From assembly GCA_001725215.1 (NCBI GenBank), contig MEFT01000007.1:1-31143 (forward strand): a stretch of 31,143 nt of DNA, written 5' to 3'. Positions 7,450 to 16,190 of this stretch are shown here, one piece after another. Under the pieces are notes generated by a model. It made no database searches and was not told the DNA's origin. It saw nothing but the letters and a program-made list of their open reading frames with translations. How positions within the stretch are numbered: the stretch's first letter is position 1; each line of letters starts with the position of its first letter. The position numbers were made by a program, and so were the translations under genes. The DNA is from Clostridium sp. SCN 57-10 (GTDB lineage: Bacteria > Bacillota > Clostridia > Oscillospirales > Butyricicoccaceae).

Positions 7450-9013
7450 TCATTTCACCGCGGAAAAAGCGTCGTATTCGATGCCGGCGTCCGCATAGTC
7501 CGGAATGTTGCCGATTCGCCACAGCGAAACGCCGGTAATGCCCATCAGGCGGGCAAGTCGTACCTTGTCACCTACGCTGCGCGCGTCTTCATACCAAAGG
7601 AAAATATCCTGCCCTTCCTCGGTGGTATAGGTCACATACGGGTTGCGGTATTTGTCCGACCAGCCGATGACCGAGCCGGGCTGCGTCAACCTTTTGTATA
7701 TCGTCGAAGGGGCGGGCGTGACGGGCGTGGGGTCGACGAGCTTGCCGTCTTTGATCTTCCAGCCCACACTGCCAAAGCTGAGGGCAAGCGCGAGCTTGCT
7801 GCGGTCGGCAACGCCGGTCTGCGGGTCGGTCAGCGCGCGCAGCGCGTAGTAGATGGCGTTAAACGGCGTAAGCGCGGTCGTTTTGTAATATTCGGTGCCG
7901 ACAAAGCCTACGAGCGACGTTGCCTGATAATCGTGCGCCATCAGAATCACCTTGTCGCACAGTTCGCCGATCGTCTTGTAATCAAAACCGTCATAATAGC
8001 CGGTGGTGGCGACGGGCTGCACGCAGATATAAAGTGTCATGCCCTCAGCCTTGAGGCGCGGAGCAAGCTCGGCAAGAAACGCGTTAAGTCCCTGTTTTGT
8101 CTCCTCGCCGCGCAGCGCTTCAAAGTCAATGGTCACGCCCGCATAGGGGCTTTTGCCCACGCGGTCGTAAACCCGCGTCGCCTTTGAGGTTAAGGGGCGT
8201 GCCGCCCTCCTCCAGATAATTAAGAATGCTCTCGTAAGACGGAGGGATGGAGAAATGGTGCGCGCCGGCCGATGTGTTAAGTACAACGCCGCCCTCTGCG
8301 GAATAGGTGATATAGCTCCAGCCAGCGCTGACGGCGTCCATATCGCGCGTCAAATAGCGCTGGTCGTAGGAGGAAAAGGCGTAGAAGCCGTGCAGCCAGT
8401 CGGTTTGCGCCGTCATGCGCTCGTAAACGCGTACGAGCATGGCGGCCGCTTCCTCGCGCTTGGCGGGGGCGTCGGGCATGAACTGTCCGTTGCCAGTACC
8501 GTTGACCATGCCGATATCATACGCAACGGCAACATAGCCGCAGCTTTCGGTTACGTCGCCGAAGGGCAGCGAGAATTTTTCGGCGCTGTCGGCCAGCTGG
8601 CGATAGCCGAGGGCGCGAACCAGCATCACGGCCATGTCAAGGCGGCGAATCGGCTCGTCCGGCCGGAACGCGCTGCCTTTGTCCAATACGTCGTGCGTCA
8701 GGGCGGTTTCTATGTAAGAGGCATACCATTTGCCCGCGGCAACGTCGCCAAAAGACGGAGCCGACGCGTCCACGCTTTCCCAGCCGAACATGCGGCAAAG
8801 CACGGTGATGAATTCGGCACGTGTAATCGATGCGCCGTAGCCGAATTTGGCGTTGCCCACGCCTTCCATCAGCGTATAGGTAGCGGCTTTGTCGATAATG
8901 GTGCGCGCCCAGCTGCCTTGCGGCACATCGGAATAGTCGGCGGCGCGGACGGGGGCGGGCAGCGCACCGAGCAGCATAAGCAGCACGAGCGCAAGGGCGG
9001 AAACGCGTTTCAT
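7450..9013 (-). pseudogene. SLH - glycoside hydrolase family 18 protein with internal frame break
   Basis: A secreted wall-anchored GH18-type enzyme (chitinase/peptidoglycan-glucosaminidase fold). The ATG at 9013 (AAAGGAG upstream) starts a signal peptide (MKRVSALALVLLMLLG, cleavage near VRAADYS). Three SLH repeats follow (about residues 25-200), then the start of the GH18 barrel (WLHGFYAFSSYDQ). The frame breaks near 8185: it reads EEGGTPLNL and drifts, while another frame (+1) resumes with ATRVYDRVGKSPYAGVTIDFE and runs to TGA at 7450. The DFE carries the expected catalytic Glu, and the C-terminus has the family's WYEDARS and GVSLWRIG. GH18 relatives have a longer stretch between these points, so I infer an internal deletion of length 2 modulo 3, possibly tens of bases. 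Either the gene is dead or the assembly is wrong. Confidence 0.8.
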
Positions 9014-9055
9014 AAAGGGCTCCTTTCACACGGTAAACCAAAAAACAACGCAAAT

Positions 9056-9084
9056 ATTATATCGTGCGGCTTAGCGGTTGTCAA
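9056..9084 (-). promoter_or_regulatory. Consensus promoter of the SLH-GH18 gene
   Basis: On the minus strand there is a perfect -35 TTGACA (9084-9079), a 17-bp spacer and a perfect -10 TATAAT (9061-9056). Its -35 box is nearly the same DNA as the -35 box of the divergent dNTPase promoter. Confidence 0.85.
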
Positions 9085-9106
9085 ACCAAGTCGATTTTGT
9101 TATCAT
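9078..9106 (+). promoter_or_regulatory. Promoter of the HD dNTPase gene
   Basis: On the plus strand there is -35 TTGTCA (9078-9083), a 17-bp spacer and -10 TATCAT (9101-9106), 27 bases upstream of the ATG at 9133. It overlaps the opposing GH18 promoter over five bases of the -35 box. Confidence 0.7.
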
Positions 9107-9132
9107 AGTAAAAAACGGAAAAGGAGAACACG

Positions 9133-10356
9133 ATGCCGCTTCAATACCGCCGGCTTTCCGACGAGCTTTGCGCCCGCCTGCAAAGCGATCGCGCACGACA
9201 CGCGGAAAATCCGTACCGCACCGACGACGCGCAGGCGCTGCGCCGCGATGAGACACGCTCCCGCCCGCAGCCGTGGCGCACCGCATTCGCGCGTGACGTC
9301 GAGGCGATTCTGCACAGCCCCTATTACAACCGCTATGCCGATAAAACGCAGGTGTTTTCGTTTTACCGTAACGACGACATCACGCGGCGCGCTTTGCATG
9401 TGCAGCTTGTGTCGCGCACGGCCCGCACCATCGGGGCGGTGCTCGGACTCAACCTCGACCTCATCGAGGCCATCGCCCTCGGGCACGACATGGGTCATAC
9501 GCCGTTCGGCCATGCGGGTGAGCGCTGCTTAAGCGAGCTTCTATACGCGCACACCGGGCGCGTCTTTTCACATAACGCGCACAGCGTGCGCGTGCTTGAT
9601 ACCATATTTGCACGCAACCTTGCCATACAGACGCTTGACGGCATCCTGTGCCACAACGGCGAAATCGAATGCCGCGAATACCGCCCGGCAGCCACGCACG
9701 GGTTTGACGTGCTCGACGCACAGCTCGCGCAATGCGGCGCGTCGGAGCACGCGTCGGCGGAACTGACGCCGATGACGCTTGAGGGCTGTGTTGTGCGTAT
9801 ATGCGATATCATCGCATACCTCGGCAAAGACCGGCAGGATGCGCAGCGTGCTCACCTGCCGTATGACGACACGCAGTTCAGCGGCGGCGCGCTCGGCACA
9901 GAGAACGCCGAAATCATTAATAATATGACAGTGAGCATTCTGGAAAACAGCTATGGGCGCGGTTATATTGGTATGGATGAGGACACGTTTGCCGCGTTGA
10001 CGACGGCAAAGCGTGAAAATTACAAGCTGATCTATCAGCAGGAAGCCATCGTGCGGCAGTATGACGAGGTGATCCGCCCGATGTTTAAGCAGCTTTACAC
10101 GCGTCTGCGCACCGATCTGCTGGCGGGCGACCGAAACGCTGTGATCTTCCGCCACCACGTCGATTTCGTCGAGCGCAACCGTCTTTTTTATGGGGCGGCG
10201 CGCCCTTATCTGGAGGAGACGCCGGACGATATCGTCGTCGATTACCTTGCGAGCATGACGGACGATTATTTCCTTGACCTGTACGCGCACCTGTTTCCCG
10301 GCAGCGCACTTCACGTTGACTATATTTCCTACTTTGACGATAAATGGAAGGAATAG
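9133..10356 (+). CDS. HD-domain deoxynucleoside triphosphate triphosphohydrolase (dGTPase-like)
   Basis: A predicted cytoplasmic enzyme of 407 residues that hydrolyses dNTPs to deoxynucleoside and tripolyphosphate. The N-terminus has the family pattern RDVEAILHSPYYNRYADKTQ. The metal-binding HD motifs are present: H in LHVQLVSRTAR, the HD pair in ALGHDMGHTPFGHAGE, and a later Asp in VRICDIIAYLGKD. The start has AAAGGAG six bases upstream. Length is somewhat above the common Firmicutes form and below the E. coli enzyme. It overlaps no gene but lies only 4 bases upstream of the terpenoid-cyclase-like gene, so the two form an operon. The stop is TAG, one of four TAG terminators in the window. 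The preferred nucleotide (dGTP or all dNTPs) cannot be read from sequence. Confidence 0.88.
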   Translation: MPLQYRRLSDELCARLQSDRARHAENPYRTDDAQALRRDETRSRPQPWRTAFARDVEAILHSPYYNRYADKTQVFSFYRNDDITRRALHVQLVSRTARTIGAVLGLNLDLIEAIALGHDMGHTPFGHAGERCLSELLYAHTGRVFSHNAHSVRVLDTIFARNLAIQTLDGILCHNGEIECREYRPAATHGFDVLDAQLAQCGASEHASAELTPMTLEGCVVRICDIIAYLGKDRQDAQRAHLPYDDTQFSGGALGTENAEIINNMTVSILENSYGRGYIGMDEDTFAALTTAKRENYKLIYQQEAIVRQYDEVIRPMFKQLYTRLRTDLLAGDRNAVIFRHHVDFVERNRLFYGAARPYLEETPDDIVVDYLASMTDDYFLDLYAHLFPGSALHVDYISYFDDKWKE

Positions 10357-10360
10357 GCGT

Positions 10361-11305
10361 ATGAATAAGGTGCGATTTAAAACGCTGCGCGGCTGGATGT
10401 ATCGCAATGCGCGCCCGCTTGATTTGGCGCGATGGCGCTATCACTTTGAGCAGGGAACGCAGGAGGAAGTACTGCGCGCGCTTGCCGCCTATCAAAACGC
10501 GGACGGCGGCTTCGGCCACGCGCTTGAGCCAGATGCGTGGAACCCTCATTCGTCGCCCATCCAAACATGGACGGCAACGGAGATTTTGCGCGAGATCGGC
10601 TTTGCCGACGCGGCTCACCCGATGATCGCTGGCATTTTGTGCTATCTGGCAAGCGGCAGGGACTTTGACGGTCAATTTTGGTATACCTCCGTCACGAGCA
10701 ACAACGATTATCCCCACGCGCAGTGGTGGCACGCCGAGGGCGACAGCACATGGAACGGAGACGACAACCCGACGGCGTGCCTCGCGGGCTTTCTGCTGCG
10801 CTTTGCCGAGCGGGGAAGCGAAGCGAACGCCCTAGGCCTGCGTGTGGCACAGCAGGCGGCCGAGCGGCTGCTGCACGGCACACGCGAAAGCGATATGCAC
10901 ACGCTTGCGTGCTACATCCGCTTGACGGAATATGCCGAGCAGGCGGGCGCCCACGCGCTGCCGCTTGCGGCGATGAAAGAACGGCTGCGTACGCTTGTCG
11001 GCGCATGCATCACGCACGACACCGCCGCGTGGGAGGATTCGTATATCTGCAAACCGTCGCAGCTCTTTATGACGCGCGACAGCATTTTTTACCCCCGCAA
11101 CGCGGAAATCGCGGTGTATGAATGTGAGTTTATCACCAAAACGCAGCTGGAAGACGGCACCTGGAGCATCCCCTGGAGCTGGGATGCTTACCCCGACGCA
11201 TGGGCAGTCAGCAAAAACTGGTGGAAGGCCAACGGTGCGATTTTGAACCTGCGTTATTTGAGGGGTATGGGCGAATGGGAAGTGGCTTGTGATTGCAACG
11301 AATAG
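10361..11305 (+). CDS. Terpenoid-cyclase/prenyltransferase-fold protein, function unknown
   Basis: A 314-residue soluble protein with repeats of an alpha/alpha barrel as in squalene cyclase and protein prenyltransferase beta subunits. The clearest mark is the QNADGGFGHALEPD motif near residue 45; a second, weaker copy (TQLEDGTWSIPWSWD) is near the C-terminus. The cyclase DxDD acid motif is not evident, so catalytic terpene cyclisation is not supported, and a binding or structural role is possible. The ATG at 10361 lies 4 bases after the dNTPase stop (ribosome-binding site inside GGAAGGAATAGG), giving a tight two-gene operon. Related short proteins in Firmicutes are annotated only as hypothetical, to my knowledge. 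Trp and aromatic residues are unusually frequent, as expected for this barrel. Confidence 0.7.
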   Translation: MNKVRFKTLRGWMYRNARPLDLARWRYHFEQGTQEEVLRALAAYQNADGGFGHALEPDAWNPHSSPIQTWTATEILREIGFADAAHPMIAGILCYLASGRDFDGQFWYTSVTSNNDYPHAQWWHAEGDSTWNGDDNPTACLAGFLLRFAERGSEANALGLRVAQQAAERLLHGTRESDMHTLACYIRLTEYAEQAGAHALPLAAMKERLRTLVGACITHDTAAWEDSYICKPSQLFMTRDSIFYPRNAEIAVYECEFITKTQLEDGTWSIPWSWDAYPDAWAVSKNWWKANGAILNLRYLRGMGEWEVACDCNE

Positions 11306-11317
11306 CCAAGTATGAAC

Positions 11318-11349
11318 AAAACCGCGCAGCAAACGCTGTGCGGTTTTTT
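11318..11349. terminator. Bidirectional terminator between convergent genes
   Basis: A 13-bp stem with one G-T pair (AAAACCGCGCAGC, loop AAAC) is followed by a T run on the plus strand; the minus strand also ends in TTTT. It serves the dNTPase operon and the convergent thioesterase gene. Confidence 0.82.
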
Positions 11350-11354
11350 GCTTA

Positions 11355-12104
11355 CTATGCGAATGTCATCGTGCAGCAGAAGCGTGGCTCGTCTGCGCAG
11401 ACGCCTTCGATATACGCGCTGTCCTGCTCGATCACGCCGCGCAGCGTGAGAACTTCGCCGCGCAGCGTTTCCTTCAGGTAGTTAATCGAAAAATCGCGCA
11501 CGTCGCGTAGCTGGTATGCCTCCGGCAGGCAGTCGACGGCGATCGATGCGTACTGCGCGCTGTAAAGATGCCCGTTGCCGTCGAGATCAGAAAAGCGGAT
11601 CTCACGCGTGCCGAGCGGCGCAGGCGTCTGTGCCGGCGCGGCGATTTTAGCGCACGGCGGGCAGTCGGGCGCGGGTCCTTCGTCGGCAAAAGCGCGCAGC
11701 GTAAACGACGGGGGGCGGCGCAGCCTGCGCGTTTCGGGGTCGATGATGAGCCACGCGCTCGCGGCCGATACGCACAAAGCGCCTGCTCGGTCATACAGTG
11801 CATACTCGCGCCGCGTAAACGCGCCCGCGATGCCGTGCTCCCAGGTTCGTATGGTCAGCACGTCATAGGGCAGCGGCGTGCGGTGCACGCGCATCGAAAG
11901 GCGGGAGAGCAGAAAAGCACAGCCGTTTGCAAACAAAACCGGGCGGGGCAGTCCCCGCGCTTCATAGTCGCGCCCGGCTGTATCGGCCAGATCATGCAGC
12001 AGTGCGGCGAGCTTGGCCCGCTCGTTCGCCTTACAGTCGTAGAATGAAAACTCGACGTCGCGGCAGAATACCTCGCCGTCAAGCCATGTATGCAGACAGT
12101 CCAA
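11355..12104 (-). CDS. Acyl-ACP thioesterase (FatA/TesA-like)
   Basis: A 249-residue enzyme of the acyl-ACP thioesterase family (double hot-dog), releasing fatty acids from acyl carrier protein in the cytoplasm. The first hot-dog covers about residues 10-130 (DVEFSFYDCKANERAKLAAL, TIRTWEHGIAGAFTRREYAL, ASAWLIIDPETRRLRR). The second begins at EIRFSDLDGNGHLYSAQYASI, which carries the expected Asn-x-His catalytic pair (NGH). The start is taken as TTG at 12104 because AGGAG lies 8 bases upstream and the family N-terminus aligns there; the open frame extends 46 codons further without a suitable start. A promoter at 12130-12158 fits this choice. It is a single gene, divergent from rocB. The stop is TAG. 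Confidence 0.85.
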   Translation of the reverse strand: MDCLHTWLDGEVFCRDVEFSFYDCKANERAKLAALLHDLADTAGRDYEARGLPRPVLFANGCAFLLSRLSMRVHRTPLPYDVLTIRTWEHGIAGAFTRREYALYDRAGALCVSAASAWLIIDPETRRLRRPPSFTLRAFADEGPAPDCPPCAKIAAPAQTPAPLGTREIRFSDLDGNGHLYSAQYASIAVDCLPEAYQLRDVRDFSINYLKETLRGEVLTLRGVIEQDSAYIEGVCADEPRFCCTMTFA

Positions 12105-12129
12105 GCAATCATCTCCTTTGCGCTTGTTT

Positions 12130-12158
12130 AGTGTAGCACAGGCGGAGGGAAATGGCAA
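12130..12158 (-). promoter_or_regulatory. Promoter of the thioesterase gene
   Basis: On the minus strand there is -35 TTGCCA (12158-12153), a 17-bp spacer and -10 TACACT (12135-12130), placing the start of transcription about 20 bases before the TTG start codon. Confidence 0.6.
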
Positions 12159-12208
12159 CGTCGCGCCATAATGTGCCCGGCAGCCTTGCGGGAAGAGGAG
12201 GCGCGCAC

Positions 12209-12237
12209 TTGACATAAGCATACGGAAGTGGAATAAT
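12209..12237 (+). promoter_or_regulatory. Promoter of rocB
   Basis: There is a perfect -35 TTGACA (12209-12214), a 17-bp spacer and -10 AATAAT (12232-12237). The predicted leader is about 60 bases. No clear operator was seen, though an Lrp-like regulator is encoded nearby. Confidence 0.7.
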
Positions 12238-12303
12238 GGCACCGTAGACAGAACGCTGTCGCAAATCGCTTGGGAAAGAAATGATACGCAAGGAGTGGAA
12301 AAT

Positions 12304-13965
12304 ATGTCTGTGCAATCTTACGAAGAGGTAAAGGAGCTGACGCGCAAGCTCGTCGCGATTCCCAGCATCGTTCGCGCACCGGGTGGAGAAACCAACTGCG
12401 CCAGGGCGATTGATTCCTACTATGGAAACCTTCCCTATTTTCAGAAAAATCCCACGCAGTTTAAGATGTTTCAAACTGTAGACGATTCGGTGGTGCGCCA
12501 TTCGACCTATGCCTATGTCAAAGGCACGAAGGGCAATTCAAACAAAACGGTCATCCTCATTGGCCACATCGACACGGTGGGCGTCGACGACTATATGAAA
12601 TATAAAGAGTACGCGTTCCGTACGGACGAGCTGCCCGCCATTCTCAAAGAGAAGATGCACGTCAGCGAAGAGGTGCTGCGCGATATCGACAGCGGCGAGT
12701 ATATGTTCGGCAGAGGCACGCTTGACATGAAGTCGGGCGTTGCGGGGCATATGTTTCTCATCAAATATTTCTCCGAGCACCCCGAAGAGCTGTGCGGCAA
12801 CCTCATCGCCATCGCGGAGTGCGACGAGGAGGATAACTCGCATGGCATCATTTCGGCGCTTTACGAGCTGGAGGAGCTGAAAAAGCGCGAAGGCTTTGAG
12901 TATATCGCCTGCATCAACGCCGACTATACGACCGATTACTACCCCGGTGACCCCAACCGGTATGTATACCTCGGCAGCATCGGCAAGCTGCTGCCCTCGT
13001 TCTATGCCGTGGGCAAGGAAACGCACGTCGGGCAGTCGTTCGGCGGACTTGACCCCAACCTGCTTCTTGCTGAAATCACGCGCAACTTTTCGCTGAACAC
13101 CGAGCTGTGCGACGAAGCACACGGCGAGGTGACCGTGCCGCCCATCTCGCTCAAGCAGAGCGATTTCAAAGACGGCTATACGGTGCAGACGGCGCTTGCC
13201 GCCTATTCGTATTTCAACTTCTTCACTTACAGCATGTCGCCCATCGACGTCATGCAAAAGACGAAGGAGGTTGCCGTGCGCTCCTTTGACAACGTGGTGG
13301 GCTATCTCAACACGGAATATCAAAAATACTGTGCCAAGCTGGGCGTAGACTACACGCCGCTGCCGTGGAAAACGCGTGTTTATACTTGGGAAGAGCTTTA
13401 CGCCGAGCTGGCCGCCGAACACGGCGAGTTGTTTACGGCGCACATCGCGCGCTTTGCCGCAAACCTGAACCAGGCCGAGCCCGAGCTTGATATGCGCGTG
13501 TTCAGCGTAAAGGTCATCGAGGAGGCGTGGACCTTCTTAAAGGACAAGTCGCCCGCCGTCGTCATTTTCTTCGGCTCGGTGTTCTCGGCGCGTATTGAAG
13601 TCACGGGTAAAAACGAGAAGGAAGCGGCGCTCAAATCGGCGCTTGAGCACGCCGTGCACACCGTGCAGCCCGACTGCAAAAACCCCATCAACATCAAGAT
13701 GTTCTATCCGTATATCGCCGACTCAAGCTTTATGGCGATCAGCGACGACATGGCGTCCATCGAATCGCTGCTCAACAATATGCCGGCAAATAAGACGAAG
13801 CATCATTACCCCATCGACCAGATCATGCAGATCAATGTTCCCGTCGTCAACATCGGCACACAGGGCAAGGACGGGCATAAACTGACCGAGCGTGTCAATA
13901 TGCGCTACACGTTTGACAACGTGCCCAATATGACGTATGAAGTCGTCAAGCAGCTGCTGAAGTAA
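12304..13965 (+). CDS. rocB: RocB-like M20 family peptidase (arginine utilisation protein)
   Basis: A 553-residue M20/M25/M40 metallohydrolase matching the RocB family, associated with arginine/ornithine catabolism in Bacillus and Clostridia; its exact reaction is not established. Metal-binding and catalytic landmarks are visible: GHIDTVGVDDY (first zinc His/Asp), GRGTLDMKSGVAGHM (bridging Asp), AECDEEDNSHG (catalytic Glu pair), and the RocB-specific INADYTTDYYPGDPNRYVY and VGKETHVGQSFGGLDPNLL. The long insert (about residues 240-420) and overall length near 550 are typical of RocB rather than of shorter M20 dipeptidases. The ATG at 12304 has AGGAG 8 bases upstream and is preferred over GTG at 12295. 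It has its own promoter and terminator, so it is probably monocistronic; no other roc genes are in view. Confidence 0.9.
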   Translation: MSVQSYEEVKELTRKLVAIPSIVRAPGGETNCARAIDSYYGNLPYFQKNPTQFKMFQTVDDSVVRHSTYAYVKGTKGNSNKTVILIGHIDTVGVDDYMKYKEYAFRTDELPAILKEKMHVSEEVLRDIDSGEYMFGRGTLDMKSGVAGHMFLIKYFSEHPEELCGNLIAIAECDEEDNSHGIISALYELEELKKREGFEYIACINADYTTDYYPGDPNRYVYLGSIGKLLPSFYAVGKETHVGQSFGGLDPNLLLAEITRNFSLNTELCDEAHGEVTVPPISLKQSDFKDGYTVQTALAAYSYFNFFTYSMSPIDVMQKTKEVAVRSFDNVVGYLNTEYQKYCAKLGVDYTPLPWKTRVYTWEELYAELAAEHGELFTAHIARFAANLNQAEPELDMRVFSVKVIEEAWTFLKDKSPAVVIFFGSVFSARIEVTGKNEKEAALKSALEHAVHTVQPDCKNPINIKMFYPYIADSSFMAISDDMASIESLLNNMPANKTKHHYPIDQIMQINVPVVNIGTQGKDGHKLTERVNMRYTFDNVPNMTYEVVKQLLK

Positions 13966-13972
13966 AGTGCAA

Positions 13973-14003
13973 AAAGCCCGCCTTGCAAGGCGGGCTTTAA
14001 TTT
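13973..14003 (+). terminator. Terminator of rocB
   Basis: The near-perfect palindrome AAAGCCCGCCTTG / CAAGGCGGGCTTT (13973-13998) starts 7 bases after the stop and is followed by AATTTT. Confidence 0.85.
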
Positions 14004-14054
14004 TGCGCCGATTATATGCGCCGAGCTTCGGTTACTTAATAGGATATGAAAATG

Positions 14055-14081
14055 TTGACAGTTAATATTTATTATGATAAT
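14055..14081 (+). promoter_or_regulatory. Possible promoter of the M28 peptidase gene
   Basis: A perfect TTGACA (14055-14060) is followed after only 15 bases by GATAAT (14076-14081), inside a markedly AT-rich stretch (about 14035-14125) unlike the surrounding GC-rich DNA. The short spacer makes the exact -10 uncertain. Confidence 0.4.
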
Positions 14082-14151
14082 TTTGGACAAAAATAATAAA
14101 AATGGGAAATAAAATCTTTTTTACTATTAATAGCATGGGGGGAGGAAGTTT

Positions 14152-16147
14152 ATGAAAGAAAAGCGCGTAATTCTTATGGCATTGGCTATAGCGCTTATTC
14201 TCTTTTCCGGCTGCGTGCGCGACGGCGCGGATGTGCCGCCCGATACGGCCGCGCCGCAAGCTGAAATCAGCCTTGAGCAGGAGGTAATTGATACGCTGTG
14301 CACGCCAGAAATGCGCGGACGGCTTGTCGGCTCGGCGGAAAATCTTGCGGCGGGTGAGTACATAGCTTCCGTTTTTGCCGATTTAGGGCTGGCACCGCTG
14401 CTTGGCAGCAGCGTTGCCGTGCCATATGAGCAGGATATTGTCAATGTTGAGCAAGCCGAGCCGCAGCTTACGGCGCATTTTGCCGACGGAAGCAGCCGTG
14501 CGCTTGTCTTCGGCAGCGAGTTTTCATTTTCACTTGCGGAGGGAGCCATCGGCCGAGTCGATTTACATCGGTGTGGCGATTGGCGAAACACAAGCAGCGC
14601 TGCCGGCATATCTCGTCAATCGAGTCAAAGCCGGCTCTGTGGAGATGTTCAACACAAGCGAAAAGGCAAATAACCGCATTAGTATTGAGCAAGGCGTAAT
14701 GGACGAGCTGACGAGTGCGGGGCTTGACGCGTTTTCGTTTTCGTGCCGCGACGTGCGCGTGCCGTCTACTCAGAATAACTATATCGGCGTGATCAAAGGC
14801 GAAGACAGCACACGCGCCGCCATCATTGGCGCGCATTTTGACGCGGCGGGCGCAAACGGAGACATCTATTCGGCGGGTGCGGTTGACAACGCTTCGGGGG
14901 TTGCCATGATGCTCGGCGCGGCGCAGCGTCTGTGCGAAGGGGGAACACCCGCGATTGACATTGTGATTTGTGCGTTTAACGGGGAGGAAGACGATTTGCG
15001 CGGCAGCGCCGCCGTGGCGCAGGATATTACCGCGCAATATGAGGCGAGCTATTATGTGAATATCGACTGTGTCGGGCTGCTGCAAGGCGGCGCATATCGC
15101 TATACTACCGATGAACAAACGCCGCTTGCGCAGGCCTTTGCGGCGGCGCTTACCTCGGCAGGGTATGCCGTGCTTCCCGATGCGGCGGGAGCCAGCGATT
15201 GGATCTCCTTCGATGGCGCGCGGATACCGGTGGTAGCGCTCGACCAGCCGTCTTTTCTTGCTGTTTATCATACGACGGACGACCGCCCGGTGGCGCTTGA
15301 CGTTGCGGAGCTTGAGAGGCTATCCGCCTTTTTGGCGGGCTTTGTGCGCAGCGGCGGCGACAATGCTTATGGGAAGAGCGAGCACGCGGATGGGGTAAAC
15401 GATGCAGAGCGCGCCGTCACCGACAAGGAACGAGCGCAGCGCGCGCAGCTGGTAGAAGAGCTGGGGCTTGATTTTGATGAGCATTATAGCTATGAGCTTG
15501 ACGGCTATTATATTTCCCTATCGGGCAATCGACCGGTGCACACGGCGGCCGAACTGAAGGTTTTTTATCCGTGGGTTGAGGCACGCGATGAGTTGGGTCC
15601 GTTCACGCTGCGCGAGGTAATCGGCGTTGACATGGAGACCAATTCGCCGTTTTCGGTGAGCGACGTGCAAACTGTGGCTGGGCCGGCGCGCGGCAGCACG
15701 GAGATTTCACCCATGCCGCTCAACGAGGTCGTGCGCCTTGCGCCCGGCGCGCTTGACACTTATGATTTTGTCTATGAAGACAAAACAGGCAGATTGGTTT
15801 ATCTTTTCGTCGTGCGAAGCAATGCGGAGCGATGGTCGAGGGTTTCTGCCGGTTGCGTGCCGCTCGTGTGGGAAGACGGAACGGCGGTTGAGCATGTCTA
15901 TTACACGCCGCGGAAGGACAGCGCTGAGCTTTACGACATGTACTATTACACCGGCGGCGATTTCCATGTACAGATCATGGAGTTTGACTTAAGTAACCCG
16001 ATGAACGAAGATAACGGCGGCGTCACGCGGTACGGCAGCAAAGCACTGTCGCCGCAGCAGGCGGCTGAGCTGATCGAGCAGCTTGCGCTTGCGGACAAAG
16101 AGGACTATTTCTCCGCGCTGCTGCGCGACCCAGAAAAAATTGATTAA
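14152..16147 (+). pseudogene. M28 family zinc peptidase lipoprotein with frame break
   Basis: A predicted membrane-anchored extracellular aminopeptidase of the M28 type. The ATG at 14152 (GGGGGAGGAAG upstream) begins a lipoprotein signal (ALILFSGC, Cys near residue 22). The frame reads well to FSFSLAEGAI (about residue 134), then drifts near 14550-14562. The +1 frame resumes with ESIYIGVAIGETQAALPAYL and continues to TAA at 16147. This second part holds all M28 metal ligands: GAHFDAAGANGD (His), GAVDNASGV (bridging Asp), FNGEEDD (Glu pair), NIDCVG (Asp) and YHTTDD (His). After the catalytic domain come about 250 residues of unrecognised C-terminal sequence. No slippery heptamer is present at the break, so programmed frameshifting is unlikely. 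A missing stretch or a small indel, real or from assembly, is the likely cause. Confidence 0.8.
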
Positions 16148-16148
16148 A

Positions 16149-16190
16149 AAAGCAGGGCGGGATTTGCCTAAATCCCGCCCTGCTTTTTTT
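16149..16190. terminator. Strong bidirectional terminator
   Basis: A perfect 15-bp stem (AGCAGGGCGGGATTT, 16151-16165) with loop GCCT is flanked by A residues on the left and T residues on the right. It lies between the convergent M28 and M42 genes and can serve both. Confidence 0.92.

Noticed and set aside
8255..9532. 425-codon plus-strand frame across the GH18 and dNTPase starts
   Set aside because: It runs antisense through the SLH region and then out of frame through the dNTPase gene; no family resemblance.
14540..14570. Programmed ribosomal frameshift in the M28 gene
   Set aside because: No X-XXY-YYZ slippery heptamer or downstream pseudoknot is visible, and this family is not known to use frameshifting.
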